Shown here: piece by piece, positions 11,901 to 22,962 of the stretch | Position numbering within the stretch: position 1 is the first letter of the stretch | How the letters are laid out: each line of letters opens with the position of its first letter | Source of the DNA: Nectonema munidae | Taxonomy: Eukaryota; Nematomorpha; Nectonematoida; Nectonematidae | Reading direction: 5' to 3' | DNA length: 64,000 bases | Assembly: GCA_030549495.1 (NCBI GenBank) | Contig: JAUIRK010000165.1 | Coordinates: 124,001-188,000, forward strand | Made by a program: the position numbers and the translations under genes | The notes under the pieces: generated by a model | The model's input: the letters and a program-made list of their open reading frames with translations, nothing else | What the model was told of the DNA's origin: nothing | Databases searched by the model: none

Positions 11901-14154
11901 CCGCGTTTCTTATTCCTCCGTCATCCCGCGTTTCTTATTCCTCCGTCATCCCGCCTTTCTTATTTCTCCGTCATCCCGCCTTTCTTATTTCTCCGTCATC
12001 CCGCGTTTCTTATTCCTCCGTCATCCCGCGTTTCTTATTCCTCCGTCATCCCGCCTTTCTTATTTCTCCGTCATCCCGCGTTTCTTATTTCTCCGTCATC
12101 CCGCGTTTCTTATTTCTCCGTCATCCCGTGTTTCTTATTTCTCCGTCATCCCGCCTTTCTTATTTCTCCGTCATCCCGCGTTTCTTATTTCTCCGTCATC
12201 CCGTGTTTCTTATTTCTCCGTCATCCCGCCTTTCTTATTTCTCCGTCATCCCGCCTTTCTTATTTCTCCGTCATCCCGCGTTTCTTATTTCTCCGTCATC
12301 CCGCGTTTCTTATTCCTCCGTCATCCCGCGTTTCTTATTCCTCCGTCATCCCGCCTTTCTTATTTCTCCGTCATCCCGCGTTTCTTATTTCTCCGTCATC
12401 CCGCGTTTCTTATTTCTCCGTCATCCCGCCTTTCTTATTTCTCCGTCATCCCGCGTTTCTTATTTCTCCGTCATCCCGCGTTTCTTATTCCTCCGTCATC
12501 CCGCGTTTCTTATTCCTCCGTCATCCCGCCTTTCTTATTTCTCCGTCATCCCGCGTTTCTTATTTCTCCGTCATCCCGCGTTTCTTATTTCTCCGTCATC
12601 CCGCCTTTCTTATTTCTCCGTCATCCCGCCTTTCTTATTTCTCCGTCATCCCGCGTTTCTTATTTCTCCGTCATCCCGCGTTTCTTATTTCTCCGTCATC
12701 CCGCCTTTCTTATTTCTCCGTCATCCCGCGTTTCTTATTCCTCCGTCATCCCGCGTTTCTTATTCCTCCGTCATCCCGCCTTTCTTATTTCTCCGTCATC
12801 CCGTGTTTCTTATTTCTCCGTCATCCCGCCTTTCTTATTTCTCCGTCATCCCGCCTTTCTTATTTCTCCGTCATCCCGCGTTTCTTATTTCTCCGTCATC
12901 CCGCCTTTCTTATTTCTCCGTCATCCCGCCTTTCTTATTTCTCCGTCATCCTGCGTTTCTTATTCCTCCGTCATCCCGCGTTTCTTATTCCTCCGTCATC
13001 CCGCCTTTCTTATTTCTCCGTCATCCCGCGTTTCTTATTCCTCCGTCATCCCGCCTTTCTTATTTCTCCGTCATCCCGCGTTTCTTATTTCTCCGTCATC
13101 CCGCGTTTCTTATTTCTCCGTCATCCCGTGTTTCTTATTTCTCCGTCATCCCGCCTTTCTTATTTCTCCGTCATCCCGCGTTTCTTATTTCTCCGTCATC
13201 CCGTGTTTCTTATTTCTCCGTCATCCCGCCTTTCTTATTTCTCCGTCATCCCGCCTTTCTTATTTCTCCGTCATCCCGCGTTTCTTATTTCTCCGTCATC
13301 CCGCGTTTCTTATTCCTCCGTCATCCCGCGTTTCTTATTCCTCCGTCATCCCGCGTTTCTTATTTCTCCGTCATCCCGCGTTTCTTATTTCTCCGTCATC
13401 CCGCGTTTCTTATTTCTCCGTCATCCCGCGTTTCTTATTTCTCCGTCATCCCGCCTTTCTTATTTCTCCGTCATCCCGCGTTTCTTATTTCTCCGTCATC
13501 CCGCCTTTCTTATTTCTCCGTCATCCCGCCTTTCTTATTTCTCCGTCATCCCGCCTTTCTTATTCCTCCGTCATCCTGCCTTTCTTATTTCTCCGTCATC
13601 CCGCGTTTCTTATTCCTCCGTCATCCCGCCTTTCTTATTTCTCCGTCATCCCGCGTTTCTTATTCCTCCGTCATCCCGCCTTTCTTATTTCTCCGTCATC
13701 CCGTGTTTCTTATTTCTCCGTCATCCCGCCTTTCTTATTCCTCCGTCATCCCGCGTTTCTTATTCCTCCGTCATCCCGCCTTTCTTATTTCTCCGTCATC
13801 CCGCGTTTCTTATTTCTCCGTCATCCCGCGTTTCTTATTTCTCCGTCATCCCGCCTTTCTTATTTCTCCGTCATCCCGCGTTTCTTATTCCTCCGTCATC
13901 CCGCGTTTCTTATTCCTCCGTCATCCCGCCTTTCTTATTTCTCCGTCATCCCGCGTTTCTTATTTCTCCGTCATCCCGCGTTTCTTATTTCTCCGTCATC
14001 CCGTGTTTCTTATTTCTCCGTCATCCCGCCTTTCTTATTTCTCCGCCATCCCGCGTTTCTTATTTCTCCGTCATCCCGTGTTTCTTATTTCTCCGTCATC
14101 CCGCCTTTCTTATTTCTCCGTCATCCCGCCTTTCTTATTTCTCCGTCATCCCGC
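8981..14154 (+). repeat. 25-bp minisatellite, about 207 tandem copies
   Basis: The consensus unit is CGTCATCCCGCGTTTCTTAT followed by TTCTC. The array is 5174 nt long. It is 25-nt periodic throughout except for one shortened 13-nt unit at about 11181-11193. Variation is confined mostly to a few sites: CG, CC, TG or CA before TTTC, and T or C in TATT(T/C)CTCC. A rare TCCTG variant occurs at 10436, 10711, 12949 and 13574. Neither the unit nor these variants create a stop on the plus strand, and 25 is not divisible by three, so all three forward frames stay open for about 1630-1690 codons; this is not evidence of coding. The array is much richer in G+C than its surroundings. Confidence 0.97.
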
Positions 14155-14187
14155 TTAAATAAATGATAAATTCATTAAATAAATGAT
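14155..14187 (+). repeat. 13-nt direct repeat at the minisatellite edge
   Basis: TTAAATAAATGAT occurs at 14155-14167 and again at 14175-14187, separated by seven bases, directly after the last partial minisatellite unit. Confidence 0.6.
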
Positions 14188-14192
14188 TAAAA

Positions 14193-14412
14193 TTATATTA
14201 CAAAGTCTTTTCTTCTTTCTTTTTGCTTTGAAAATCGATCAATGACTTCATCAATTTTGATTTCTATTTTAGGGTGGAGGTACATGAGAACAAGTCCTGT
14301 TAGTCTCTCGTCGCTCATACGATTACGTAAATAGTTCTTTAAAATTCTTAAAGAACTAAAAGCTCTTTCTGCTGAACATGTAGTGATAGGAACAGTGCAG
14401 AAAATTGTCAGA
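14193..14412 (-). pseudogene. hAT transposase C-terminal fragment (minus strand)
   Basis: Read on the minus strand this gives TVPITTCSAERAFSSLRILK followed by YLRNRMSDERL and VLMYLHPKI, ending at a stop at 14193-14195. This is the C-terminal dimerisation region typical of TTF-finger hAT transposases. The rest of its coding region is absent to the right, where a hAT-like end (read on the minus strand as CAGGGATGGACC) lies only about 95 nt away, at about 14507. It therefore looks like an internally deleted copy. Its left end was not found; the minisatellite begins 40 nt away. Confidence 0.75.
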
Positions 14413-14436
14413 AATTAACAACAACCTTAATTTTTC

Positions 14437-16685
14437 TTGAATAGATTGCTGGTAGGGGGGGGGGGGGTATGCATCCCCCCTATCCCTCCCTCTCGGTCCA
14501 TCCCTGCTTCAGCTTCCTTTAATTCAGTTTCAATTTCTTCAAGTCAAAAAAGTCTTTCTTATGCGAGTTTTGCTCAATTTCAAAAAAATATAGAAGGAAA
14601 TCAAAAGATAAATGAAGAATCTACTTCAATTTTATTACCCAACTTTTCTTCTAATGATCTTGTCCTTTCAGCAGATAAGCCTTATCAGCCGGAGTCATCT
14701 CAAATTCCTTTTCAGCGTTTAAAAAATAAATGTTTAAGATTTCAAGCAAAATGGTTCAAAGCATACAGTTGGTTACACTTTGATTCAAATTTAAAAGCTG
14801 TTGTATGTCACACGTGTAATCAGGCGTACCGAAACAATTTGATCAACATGGCAAAATGTTCAGATAGTCCCTTTATTACGTCTGGATTTAAGAACTGAAA
14901 AAAAGCAGTCGAAAAATTTGATTCTCATCAAAAGTCTAAAACTCATAAAGTTGCTTCATCTAATTTATTTCATAGAAAAAATTCAGAAAGTATACAGATA
15001 AACTTGATTAAAAATCAGAAGAGAAATCAAATTAAATATAGGGATTGTCTACTCAAAATTATATCATCTGTGAAATTTTTAGCTCAGCAAGGATTAGCTT
15101 TTCAAGGAAAGAACAATGATGAGAGCAACTTTAAAGAGCTTTTAAAGCTTCGCTATGAAGATGTTGAAGAGCTACGCGTATGGCTTAATCGAAAACAAAA
15201 CTATAAGTACTGAAATTCAAAATGATATTGTAAAAACAATGAATCGATTAGATATTCAAGGCAAAGAGCAGGAAGTAATATGTGTTCGTTACGTCAACAA
15301 TAGTTTTGAAATAAAAGAAGACTTTTTAGATATATATATAATACTATCAGTACAACTGGTAAATCACTGAATTTGATGATTCTTGATATTCTACAACGTT
15401 TGCAGTTACCAATTGATAATCTTCACTGCCAAACATATGATGGAGCTGCAAATATGGCGGGGAGACATGTCGGATGTCAAGCGAAAATAAAAAAAGTTCA
15501 GCCTCTTGCTCTCTATATTCATTGTGGCGCTCATATTACCCATTTGATCATTTCTAAATCTGTCCAAAAAGCTGCATTCATTAAAAATTCTTTAGACTAT
15601 GTAAACGAGTTAGGTAAACTATATAGCAGATCGGGCAAATTCAAAAACACATATTTATCACAGCACATTGAAGATACTGGAACTCCAACTCCTGGTTCTT
15701 TAAAACCAATTTGTCCTACTCGATGGCTAACACGACTGTCCTGCCGTCAAATCTCTTCTTGAAAATTATCTTGACGTACTCAATTCTTTGGAAATAGCAG
15801 CGAAAGATTTTGGCAACAATATTGCATCAAAAGCTAACGGCATTTTGTCTTGTCTTTCAAAAGCAGACTGTGTTCTCGGTTTACACTTAGTATCACCTTT
15901 ACTTCAGGTACTTGAATTTTTGAACAAAGGTTTTCAAAGTTCTACCATAAATGTCAACGGAATGTTGACTATTGTTAATTTAGCTTATGAAGAAATAAGA
16001 GCTTTGAGCCATGAAGATAGGTTCCATAATATATTGAACACATGCGAAAAAATGATTGAAGAGCTTAATTTATCGCCATTAAATATACAGAGAAAAAGAA
16101 AGCTTTGCAAATCATACAAATACTACTAAACTCACAAATGAAAGTAGTGAAATTTATGAATATTATAAAGCCCAACACTTAGATGTCATTGAAACTGTTC
16201 TAAACAACTTGAAAAGTTCCTTTTCTTTGGAAGATATTTTCCTTTATGAAAAACTCAGCAATCTTCTACTCAATAATGAAAATTATGATGATAGTCTGAG
16301 CAAACATTTTGAATTTCACAGTATTTCTTCACTAAAAGAAGAGTTGAACTTTTACAAAAACCACTTTAATGGAATTTCTCTGGAAGATCATCGCACAATT
16401 TTTCGTGAAATGCAACCTGAAGTAAGGCGAATGTTTCCTAATGTTGAAAAATTAATTAAACTTCTCTTAATATTTCCTTACAGTTCTTGCCAAGCAGAAA
16501 GATCGCTGAGTGCACTCAGAAGGCTCAAAACGTGGCTTAGAGCCACAATGTCCGAGGAGAGATTGAATCATCTGTTAGTTTGCCATGTTTATAAAAATTT
16601 GTTGGAAAAGATTAGTTGTGAAGAAATTGCCAAGGTGTTCATTGAGTTTAGTGATGTGAGGGAAAATTTATTTGGAAAATTCTAA
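14437..16685 (+). pseudogene. TTF-finger hAT transposase, broken
   Basis: Several open segments in different frames spell one transposase. The segment 14437-14898 has the TTF zinc-finger region (FQAKWFKAYSWLHFD, then VVCHTCNQAY). The segment 15373-15762 has YDGAANMAGRHVGCQ and an H-x-G-A-H motif of the RNase H-like core. The segment 15788-16129 is the helical insertion. The segment 16209-16685 ends with SSCQAERSLSALRRLKTWLR and SEERLNHLL, the C-terminal dimerisation region. In-frame stops and frame changes near 14898, 15210, 15370, 15762 and 16129 make it inactive. The first part, before about 14510, overlaps a G/C-rich hAT terminal region with a G13 run (14455-14467) and is probably not coding. 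Domain order is complete, so decay is by point changes and small indels. Confidence 0.85.
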
Positions 16686-19232
16686 TTTTTTTGTTTAAAA
16701 TTTTTTCAAAATAAATATTTTTGATTGATTTAGATATGGAAAAAAAGTATATTTTTTTTTAAATATTTATATTTAAGAACACAAAAAAAAGTATTAGTCA
16801 TAAATTTCAAGATAAAAAGTATAAGAATGTGTCGTTTAATTTTTCCTAAATCTAATTTTGTAAGTTTAAAAAAATTTTGTTTTTAAGAATGTCCCCCCTA
16901 CTTTTAAGATATCAGCGAGGGTAGAGAGATATTTTAAATATTTTTATATATTATTTAATTTTATTCTAATAAATTTAAAATTTACATAACGAAAACTCAT
17001 TGGATTTATTGAAAAAAAAATATGAAAGGTTTTACAGACTTGTTGAAAACTTAAAGTTTGAATTGTGAAAGGGTTTTAATTTCACAACGTTATAGAAAAA
17101 TTTCTAGGTTTCCATTTTTTAGGAAATTCGGGAAATGTAATACTTTCGGACAATTTGTTTTCAAACTTGTGTTAAGTCAACTGAAATTCGCCATAAGGTG
17201 ACATATTTTTTCTATGATAAGAATCATCTTGTTTAAGGGCAAAAAAATATATCTTAATATACAATATGTTGATAAACGAAGTTCTAATAACTATATGTTT
17301 ATAAATTGTGAAACTCACTCACTTGAATTCCTTATAAATGTAATCTAATCAACCACTTTTCTGAAGATTATAAAAAATTTAACGAACGTGTAAATTTTTT
17401 GAGATGATCATTCCCCTCATTAATCTGATAGCAGACGTAATCTTTGTGTGTTAAATGTGCTCACAGAAAATTTAATCGCAAACTTTCTTGTTTTTCTTCT
17501 CAGTGCCAGTCATTGGCGAAATTGAAATGACATTTAGATTGCATGAATTTTAATCATTTGAAATAATATTTCGATAGCAATTAAAATCACCATTAACGCA
17601 TCCAACTTAACGATGTTGCTGTCTATGGCTCAAACCCATCAATCGATCTTCTTTTTTTAATAATTTTAAAAGCTTCAAATTTTGTTAATTATACTTGCGA
17701 AGGTTTTAACTTACGTTTAAATGTTTAATATGTCAACTCTAATTATACTGAACTTGAGAACTTTATATATATGTTTTGAATTTTAAAATTTTTTCTTTAT
17801 CTGTAGTTATATTTTAAGGAACATGGCTTAATCATTAAACGTGTCCGTTATTATATACATTGTGATCTTATTTCCTTTAAGAGTAAGATCAATTCACACG
17901 GAGGCGTTTGCTTCTACTTTTATATATACACCAATTTTTCATTTACGAATATTATCGATGTTACAACTTTCAAAATAATAAGAGTTGGAAATTTAAAATC
18001 TCAAATTGCTATTACATAATACTTATTGAGGTATTGAACGAACTTTTGTTCATGCGTTAACTTTTTTTTGGAACAATTGGATAAAAAATAAATGCATATA
18101 TCTGGTGGAGACTAATGATTGCATTCGATGAAAATTAACCGATTATTAACCGGCGAATAAGACCGAACACCGTAAACGTAAGACGTAATTCACCGTTAAT
18201 TCAGATCGAAAAACCTAAATAATAAATTTACATATATAATTTCTTTTAATTATTGTTATACCCATTCCTATGTAATTTTATCATTTTTTTAAAAACAGCA
18301 TTGCATAACCTTATTTTCATTGTCTGGACTTTTAATTATGTTCTAAGCAAATATCTTTGTTTTTTCCCGTTTTCTTGACGAAATATTTTTGAATCTTATG
18401 TGTATCTATAAACTCAAAATTTTTAGAAAACTAAACGATTATTCGATTGTTTAAAATATATTATCGAATGAATTAACCATTTAACGGAAATACGGTTAAT
18501 TATTATCATTGTTAGTAGATCGTTAATTTTAATCTCAATGCTAATAGAATATGACTGCCTTTCTTATTAATACTCTGTTGTATGCATATGTACCAGCAAT
18601 GAAATGTCATACAAGATATGTCCAAATAACTAATTGATAACTTTTCTTAATTTTAGATTGTGGTTATTTCGAATTAATTGGAGCAACGAATTAATGTTTC
18701 TTTTAGATCATCCTAAGCTCTCATCTAGATATACCTTAAGTAAGTTAGATTCCTTAATAACTTTTAAATATAACAAAAAAGGATAAATTTTTAAGCGTTT
18801 AAAATATCCTCATAATTCTTGTTCAATATCATATATGGAAAACTATGTTCCACTCCCAATTTGTGCAAATCTTTGTGCTGAAAACTGACATTTGAATTCT
18901 TCTCCAATTGTTTTTATAATATAAAGGATTCCAGAAATCGTTCGCTAAAATTAGCTCACTTTTGAAATAAATTCACTTTTTTAAAAAAAGTCACTTTTAA
19001 GGTTATATTTTTAAATGCAAATGTCAAAAATGACATATTTGTCTCGAATAATATATATTTTTTAGTCACTTTTAAGGTATTATTTATAAATGCAAATGCA
19101 AACTTCTAATTAATAAAATATTTTGGTTGAAGTTCTATGTCTTTATTCATATTTTTGAAGCTGTAAACATTTTCAAAGATTTTCTCTAGAAAAATTATCA
19201 AAAATTTTTCATTGGAACATAATTTCTTCATG
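16686..19232. other. No gene; AT-rich
   Basis: No frame on either strand resembles a protein. At about 18140-18220 and 18435-18530 there are repeated, partly inverted words of the type ATTAACCG and CGGTTAAT, possibly left over from a nonautonomous DNA transposon. I cannot define its ends. Confidence 0.5.
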
Positions 19233-19240
19233 ATTTAGAA

Positions 19241-21796
19241 CATGCATGGGCAACCTACGGCCCGCGGGCCAAATCCGTCCCAAGAAGGCTTTTCACCCGG
19301 TCCGCGGAGACCTTTGAAAAACTTTAAGTCCGTACCGGTATAATTAAAGTGAATTTAAATTAATAAAAATATTTATTTTTATTGCCTTTGAACTTATTCA
19401 ATTATTGCATTTGTAAAAGATAATCTTGGCTCTTTTCCTTTTAATCCCTTTCCATCGTTTGGTAAATCCCTTTGAATTAAGTTGGATTTTTTTTCACCAT
19501 TTTCTTTTCTAATTACTAATGGATTTACGTCCTTTGTGTTGAATACTTTTCTTTCTTGATTCCCCATATTTATGTATTCAATTAGTCTAAACATACTATC
19601 TTCGTCAGAGGCCTAAATATCTTCGTTGGCTCTTCCAGTAGTTCACAAAGAACCAAATCTATAATGCTAATAATCCATTTTTTTCAATTGTCATAAAAAA
19701 ATCTTTTGGATTATTTTTTAAAAAAATTTTAATTTTATTAAAAAATTATTTAATGAACGCATCCACCTCAAAATGTCGTCATTGAAAAAGAGGAATGTGG
19801 ATAATGAATTTCGAGTGTTCCAAGAAAAGTGGACCAATGACTATTTTTTCACACAAATCAAAGGAAAACCAATGTGTTTACTGTGTTCAGAGTCAGTTGC
19901 TGATATGAAAGAATATAATGTAAAAAGACACTATATTTCCAAACACTCATCTCTTTATGATAATTTTCAGGGTGAACGTAGAAAACAAAAAGTCGAAAAA
20001 CTGATTAAATATTTGAAAGAACAGCAGACAATTTTCGTCAAAAAATGTGAGCATGCCGACAACATCATTCGTGCTAGTTATATTGTGAGTGAGGAAATTG
20101 CAAAACATTCAAAAAATTATCCTGTGTCCAGGCAGAAAAAAAGAAATAGATAATATTAGTTTGTCTCGTAGAACTGTAACAAGGCGGATTGATGAACTTG
20201 CTACCAATATAGAGACTGTGTTGAAAGAACTTGCTTCGAAATTTAAGTATTTTTCCTTGGCTATTTATCAAAGTTGACCTGTCAAATACATCCCAACTTG
20301 CAGTTTTTGTACATGGAATTGATCACGTTTTCAATATCACAGAAGAAATTCTTGGTCTTCAAGTCATGAAAGACACCACCACTGGAGAGGATATTTTTCA
20401 AGATTTGAAAATGTTAATGGCTAAATTTAATCTCCATTTTGAAAAACTTCATGGTTTAGCAAAAGATGCTGTCCCTGCAATGGTTGGTAATGAAGTTGGC
20501 TTAACTTCTAAAATTAAAAAGAAGTTAACTTCTATGAACATAGACACAAAAGATCAATTTGTGTCAAATTTGAAGACGTTATGTCCAGAGTAGTTGCGAG
20601 TATCAATTTTATAAAATCTTGAGCATTAAATCACCGCTAGTAGAATTTCTTGAGGAGGCAGAATATGGAGATCTGGTTTACTACTCTAAGGTGCGATGGT
20701 TGAGCAAAGGAAAAATGTTAAAACGATTTTATGAACTTAGGAGTGAAATTTTCCAATTTATGGAAAGAAAGGCAAGTCTATCCCTGAATTCAGTGATGAT
20801 GGTTGGATACGGGATCTTGCACTTCTTGTTGACTTTACTTCATACCTTAATGGCTTGAATTCAAAATTGCTAAGAAAGGGATAATTTGTTCACCAGTTGT
20901 ACAGTCATATCCGAACATTCCAAAACAAAATTCAACTGTGGGTATAACAGCTGAGAAATGGTAATACTTTCTATTTCTCTACATTGGTGCAAATCAGACT
21001 GCACTTCATATGCTGTGAACTTATATCAATTGGCAAAGAATTCATAAGTATATTTCAAGATTTCAGTTCACAAGAAACGAATCTACGTGTTTTCTCTTCA
21101 CCATTTGATATGAATTTTGAGGAAGCTCCAGATGGAATTGGTTGAACTAAAGGAAATGAAGATTTAAGACGAAAAATAAAAGATTATTCGTTACTGGAGT
21201 TTTATAAAATTCTACCTAAAGAAGCTTTCCACAGGATCACAGATTTTTTAAGAAAAAAATGTCACTATTTCGGAGTACTTATAAATATGAGCAGTAGTTT
21301 ACGAAAATGAAATATGCAAAATCAAAAATAAGATCAAGGCTGATGGACAATCACCTTGAAAATTACCTAAGAATAGCCGCCTCCAGGATTTCACCAAATA
21401 TTGAGACACTGGTAACTAAACACTAAGTCCAAATTCGCATTAAAATGAGGTTCATTACAATTTTTCTTACATGTAGTTACAAGATTAATAAACAATGTGT
21501 TTCAGTAAATAATTTTTCTCATATGTAATAATAATTCTACTAAACTATTTGTTTGAAAAAAAAAAATTAAATAAGTATTTTCAGCGTTTACTATTTTTCT
21601 TCCTGAACCTTTCTATTATAAGTAAACGATCAATATATAAAATCATATTGATAAAAATGAGTAGTTTAATAAATGTTTATATGTATAATAAGTATAATTA
21701 TGTATGCATGTAAATCTATAATTAGGGCTCCTGGCCCGTAGCTACTCTTGGAAAGCATAATCTGGCCCACAAGTGAATAAAGGTTGCCCATGCATG
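19241..21796 (+). mobile_element. hAT transposon with perfect 16-bp TIRs and 8-bp TSD, inactive
   Basis: The left end CATGCATGGGCAACCT (19241) is an exact reverse complement of the right end AGGTTGCCCATGCATG (ending 21796). The octamer ATTTAGAA flanks both ends (19233-19240 and 21797-21804), the 8-bp target duplication expected for hAT. Total length is 2556 bp. The subterminal part is GC-rich (CGGCCCGCGGGCC). The element carries a degraded transposase in the same orientation. The intact target duplication and terminal repeats suggest a less ancient insertion than the other hAT copies here. Confidence 0.95.
19773..21425 (+). pseudogene. hAT transposase of the GTF2IRD2/ZBED5/FAM200-like group, broken
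   Basis: The N-terminal part (19773-20153) has the zinc-binding pattern CLLCSES...VKRHY, with EKWTNDYFF and KGKPMC just before it, all typical of this hAT group. The core continues in other frames: 20231-20593 with TTTGEDIFQDL, then 20619-20858 with YYSKVRWLSKGKMLKRFYEL. A further frame reads DDGWIRDLALLVDFTSYLNG near 20795-20860, and degraded C-terminal sequence with FSSPFDM and IRSRLMDNHLENYLR runs to about 21425. At least four frame changes and several stops separate these parts, and the segment between about 20593 and 20619 lacks family sequence. It cannot be active. Confidence 0.88.
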
Positions 21797-21804
21797 ATTT
21801 AGAA

Positions 21805-22519
21805 TAAATAAATTGGTCCTCATAAGTTGCAAATCAAATCAATGTTTTTTGGACTAATCAATCAAAAATTCTTAAATTCTAAATTCTTAATTTGTAAATA
21901 TTAGTATGTTTTAAATTCAACAAAGTTAACCAGTTGTATGGTTGGAGATATCAAAGGAGTTTCAACAGTATATGCTCGCGTTGAAGATAGTTAATCACAG
22001 TTTTGTGATTTTATTTTTAAGAGTCGGAAGCCTTGGGGATCGAACCCCTTACCTTCAAATGTTAAGTTGAGAGGCATACCCTAACAACAATTAAGGCTCA
22101 ACTTTAATAATTTACTCAAAATTAGAATTTTTATAAGCTTAAAAATATACGATATAGTTTAACTTAGATAATGTAATTAAATATGATGTTCTTTAAAATA
22201 TAGAATATTTTTTTATTAATTTTGTGCGTAGGAAAATTTTCATGACTTGTCAAACGTCTATTTTCACTGCACTTCTGGTTGTAAACCCTCAAGAAAAACC
22301 TAAAATTAAAAAAATATATTTTTTATTTATGCTCGTAAATCCGATAAGAATCGTTTTGAGAGGTATCTACTGAAATTTGAAACCTCTTTATTCCAATCTA
22401 TGAGTGTAAATAGTGTATTTCTTGATGTAACTCAAAAAAGTTGTGATTGTGAAGATTCATATAGGATTTAACTTGTTATAAACTATTTATGTATAACTCT
22501 AACCTTTAATTTTAACTCT
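21805..22519. other. No protein gene between the hAT and the LINE fragment
   Basis: Apart from the tRNA-like segment at 22028-22099 this is AT-rich sequence with stops in all frames and no repeat ends that I can define. Confidence 0.5.
22028..22099 (-). repeat. tRNA-derived pseudogene or SINE head
   Basis: On the minus strand a 72-nt segment begins GAGCCTT and ends AAGGCTT, which pair as an acceptor stem. A good B box, GGTTCGATCCC, lies at 22036-22046, inside a GGGG/CCCC stem. The D arm and the anticodon stem do not fold properly, so this is not a working tRNA. It is more likely a tRNA pseudogene or the head of a SINE; no downstream SINE body was recognised. Confidence 0.5.
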
Positions 22520-22683
22520 TGTAAAGCCAAATGTTATTTTCTCTTGCCTATTAAAATAGGTGGCATTCTCTCAATTTAGAAAAAAATCAAATTTAATGAA
22601 AACTACAGACCTATCACAATTATAACAAAAATCTGTAAAATTTTCGAAAAAATTCTTACCTCTCAAATTGAGATTTATTAAAT
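22520..22683 (+). pseudogene. LINE reverse transcriptase fragment, first half
   Basis: The plus strand at about 22595-22675 reads ENYRPITIITKICKIFEKIL followed by TSQIEIY, the conserved early reverse transcriptase motif (NYRPIS...KIFEKIL) of non-LTR retrotransposons. The reading stops where the Tigger element begins at 22686. It resumes beyond that element at about 25178. Confidence 0.7.
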
Positions 22684-22962
22684 TACAAAAGACCATCGTT
22701 AACTCGGACCCTGATAACTCGGATATCGGATAAGTCAGACCGTGACCCAGAATACAAATGTTTGCCATTATAGGCTTACAAGTGGTCATTTTCTTTGACT
22801 ATTTTAATTTCGCTTTGGCTTACAAGCAGCCATTTTATTTGTTTTTTACTCAATAGATAGTTCGCAGTCATTCTAAATTTTGACGATATTCGAAAGCTTG
22901 TTGTGGCTATATCAAGTTGTTGAAGTGTTCATCTCCATTTTTCTTCAATATTTTCTTGCAAA

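Noticed and set aside
8981-14154. CRISPR-like array
   Set aside because: Units are contiguous 25-mers without unique spacers, in a eukaryotic setting.
9090-14166. Three overlapping frames of 1633-1690 codons
   Set aside because: They are produced by the 25-nt tandem repeat lacking plus-strand stops; the protein repeat is a direct consequence and has no other support.
19394-19594. 66-codon minus-strand frame
   Set aside because: Lies in the non-coding 5' part of the hAT element at 19241-21796 and shows no hAT or host motif.
22028-22099. Functional tRNA gene
   Set aside because: The acceptor stem and B box are good but the D arm and anticodon arm do not fold; kept only as a tRNA-derived relic.
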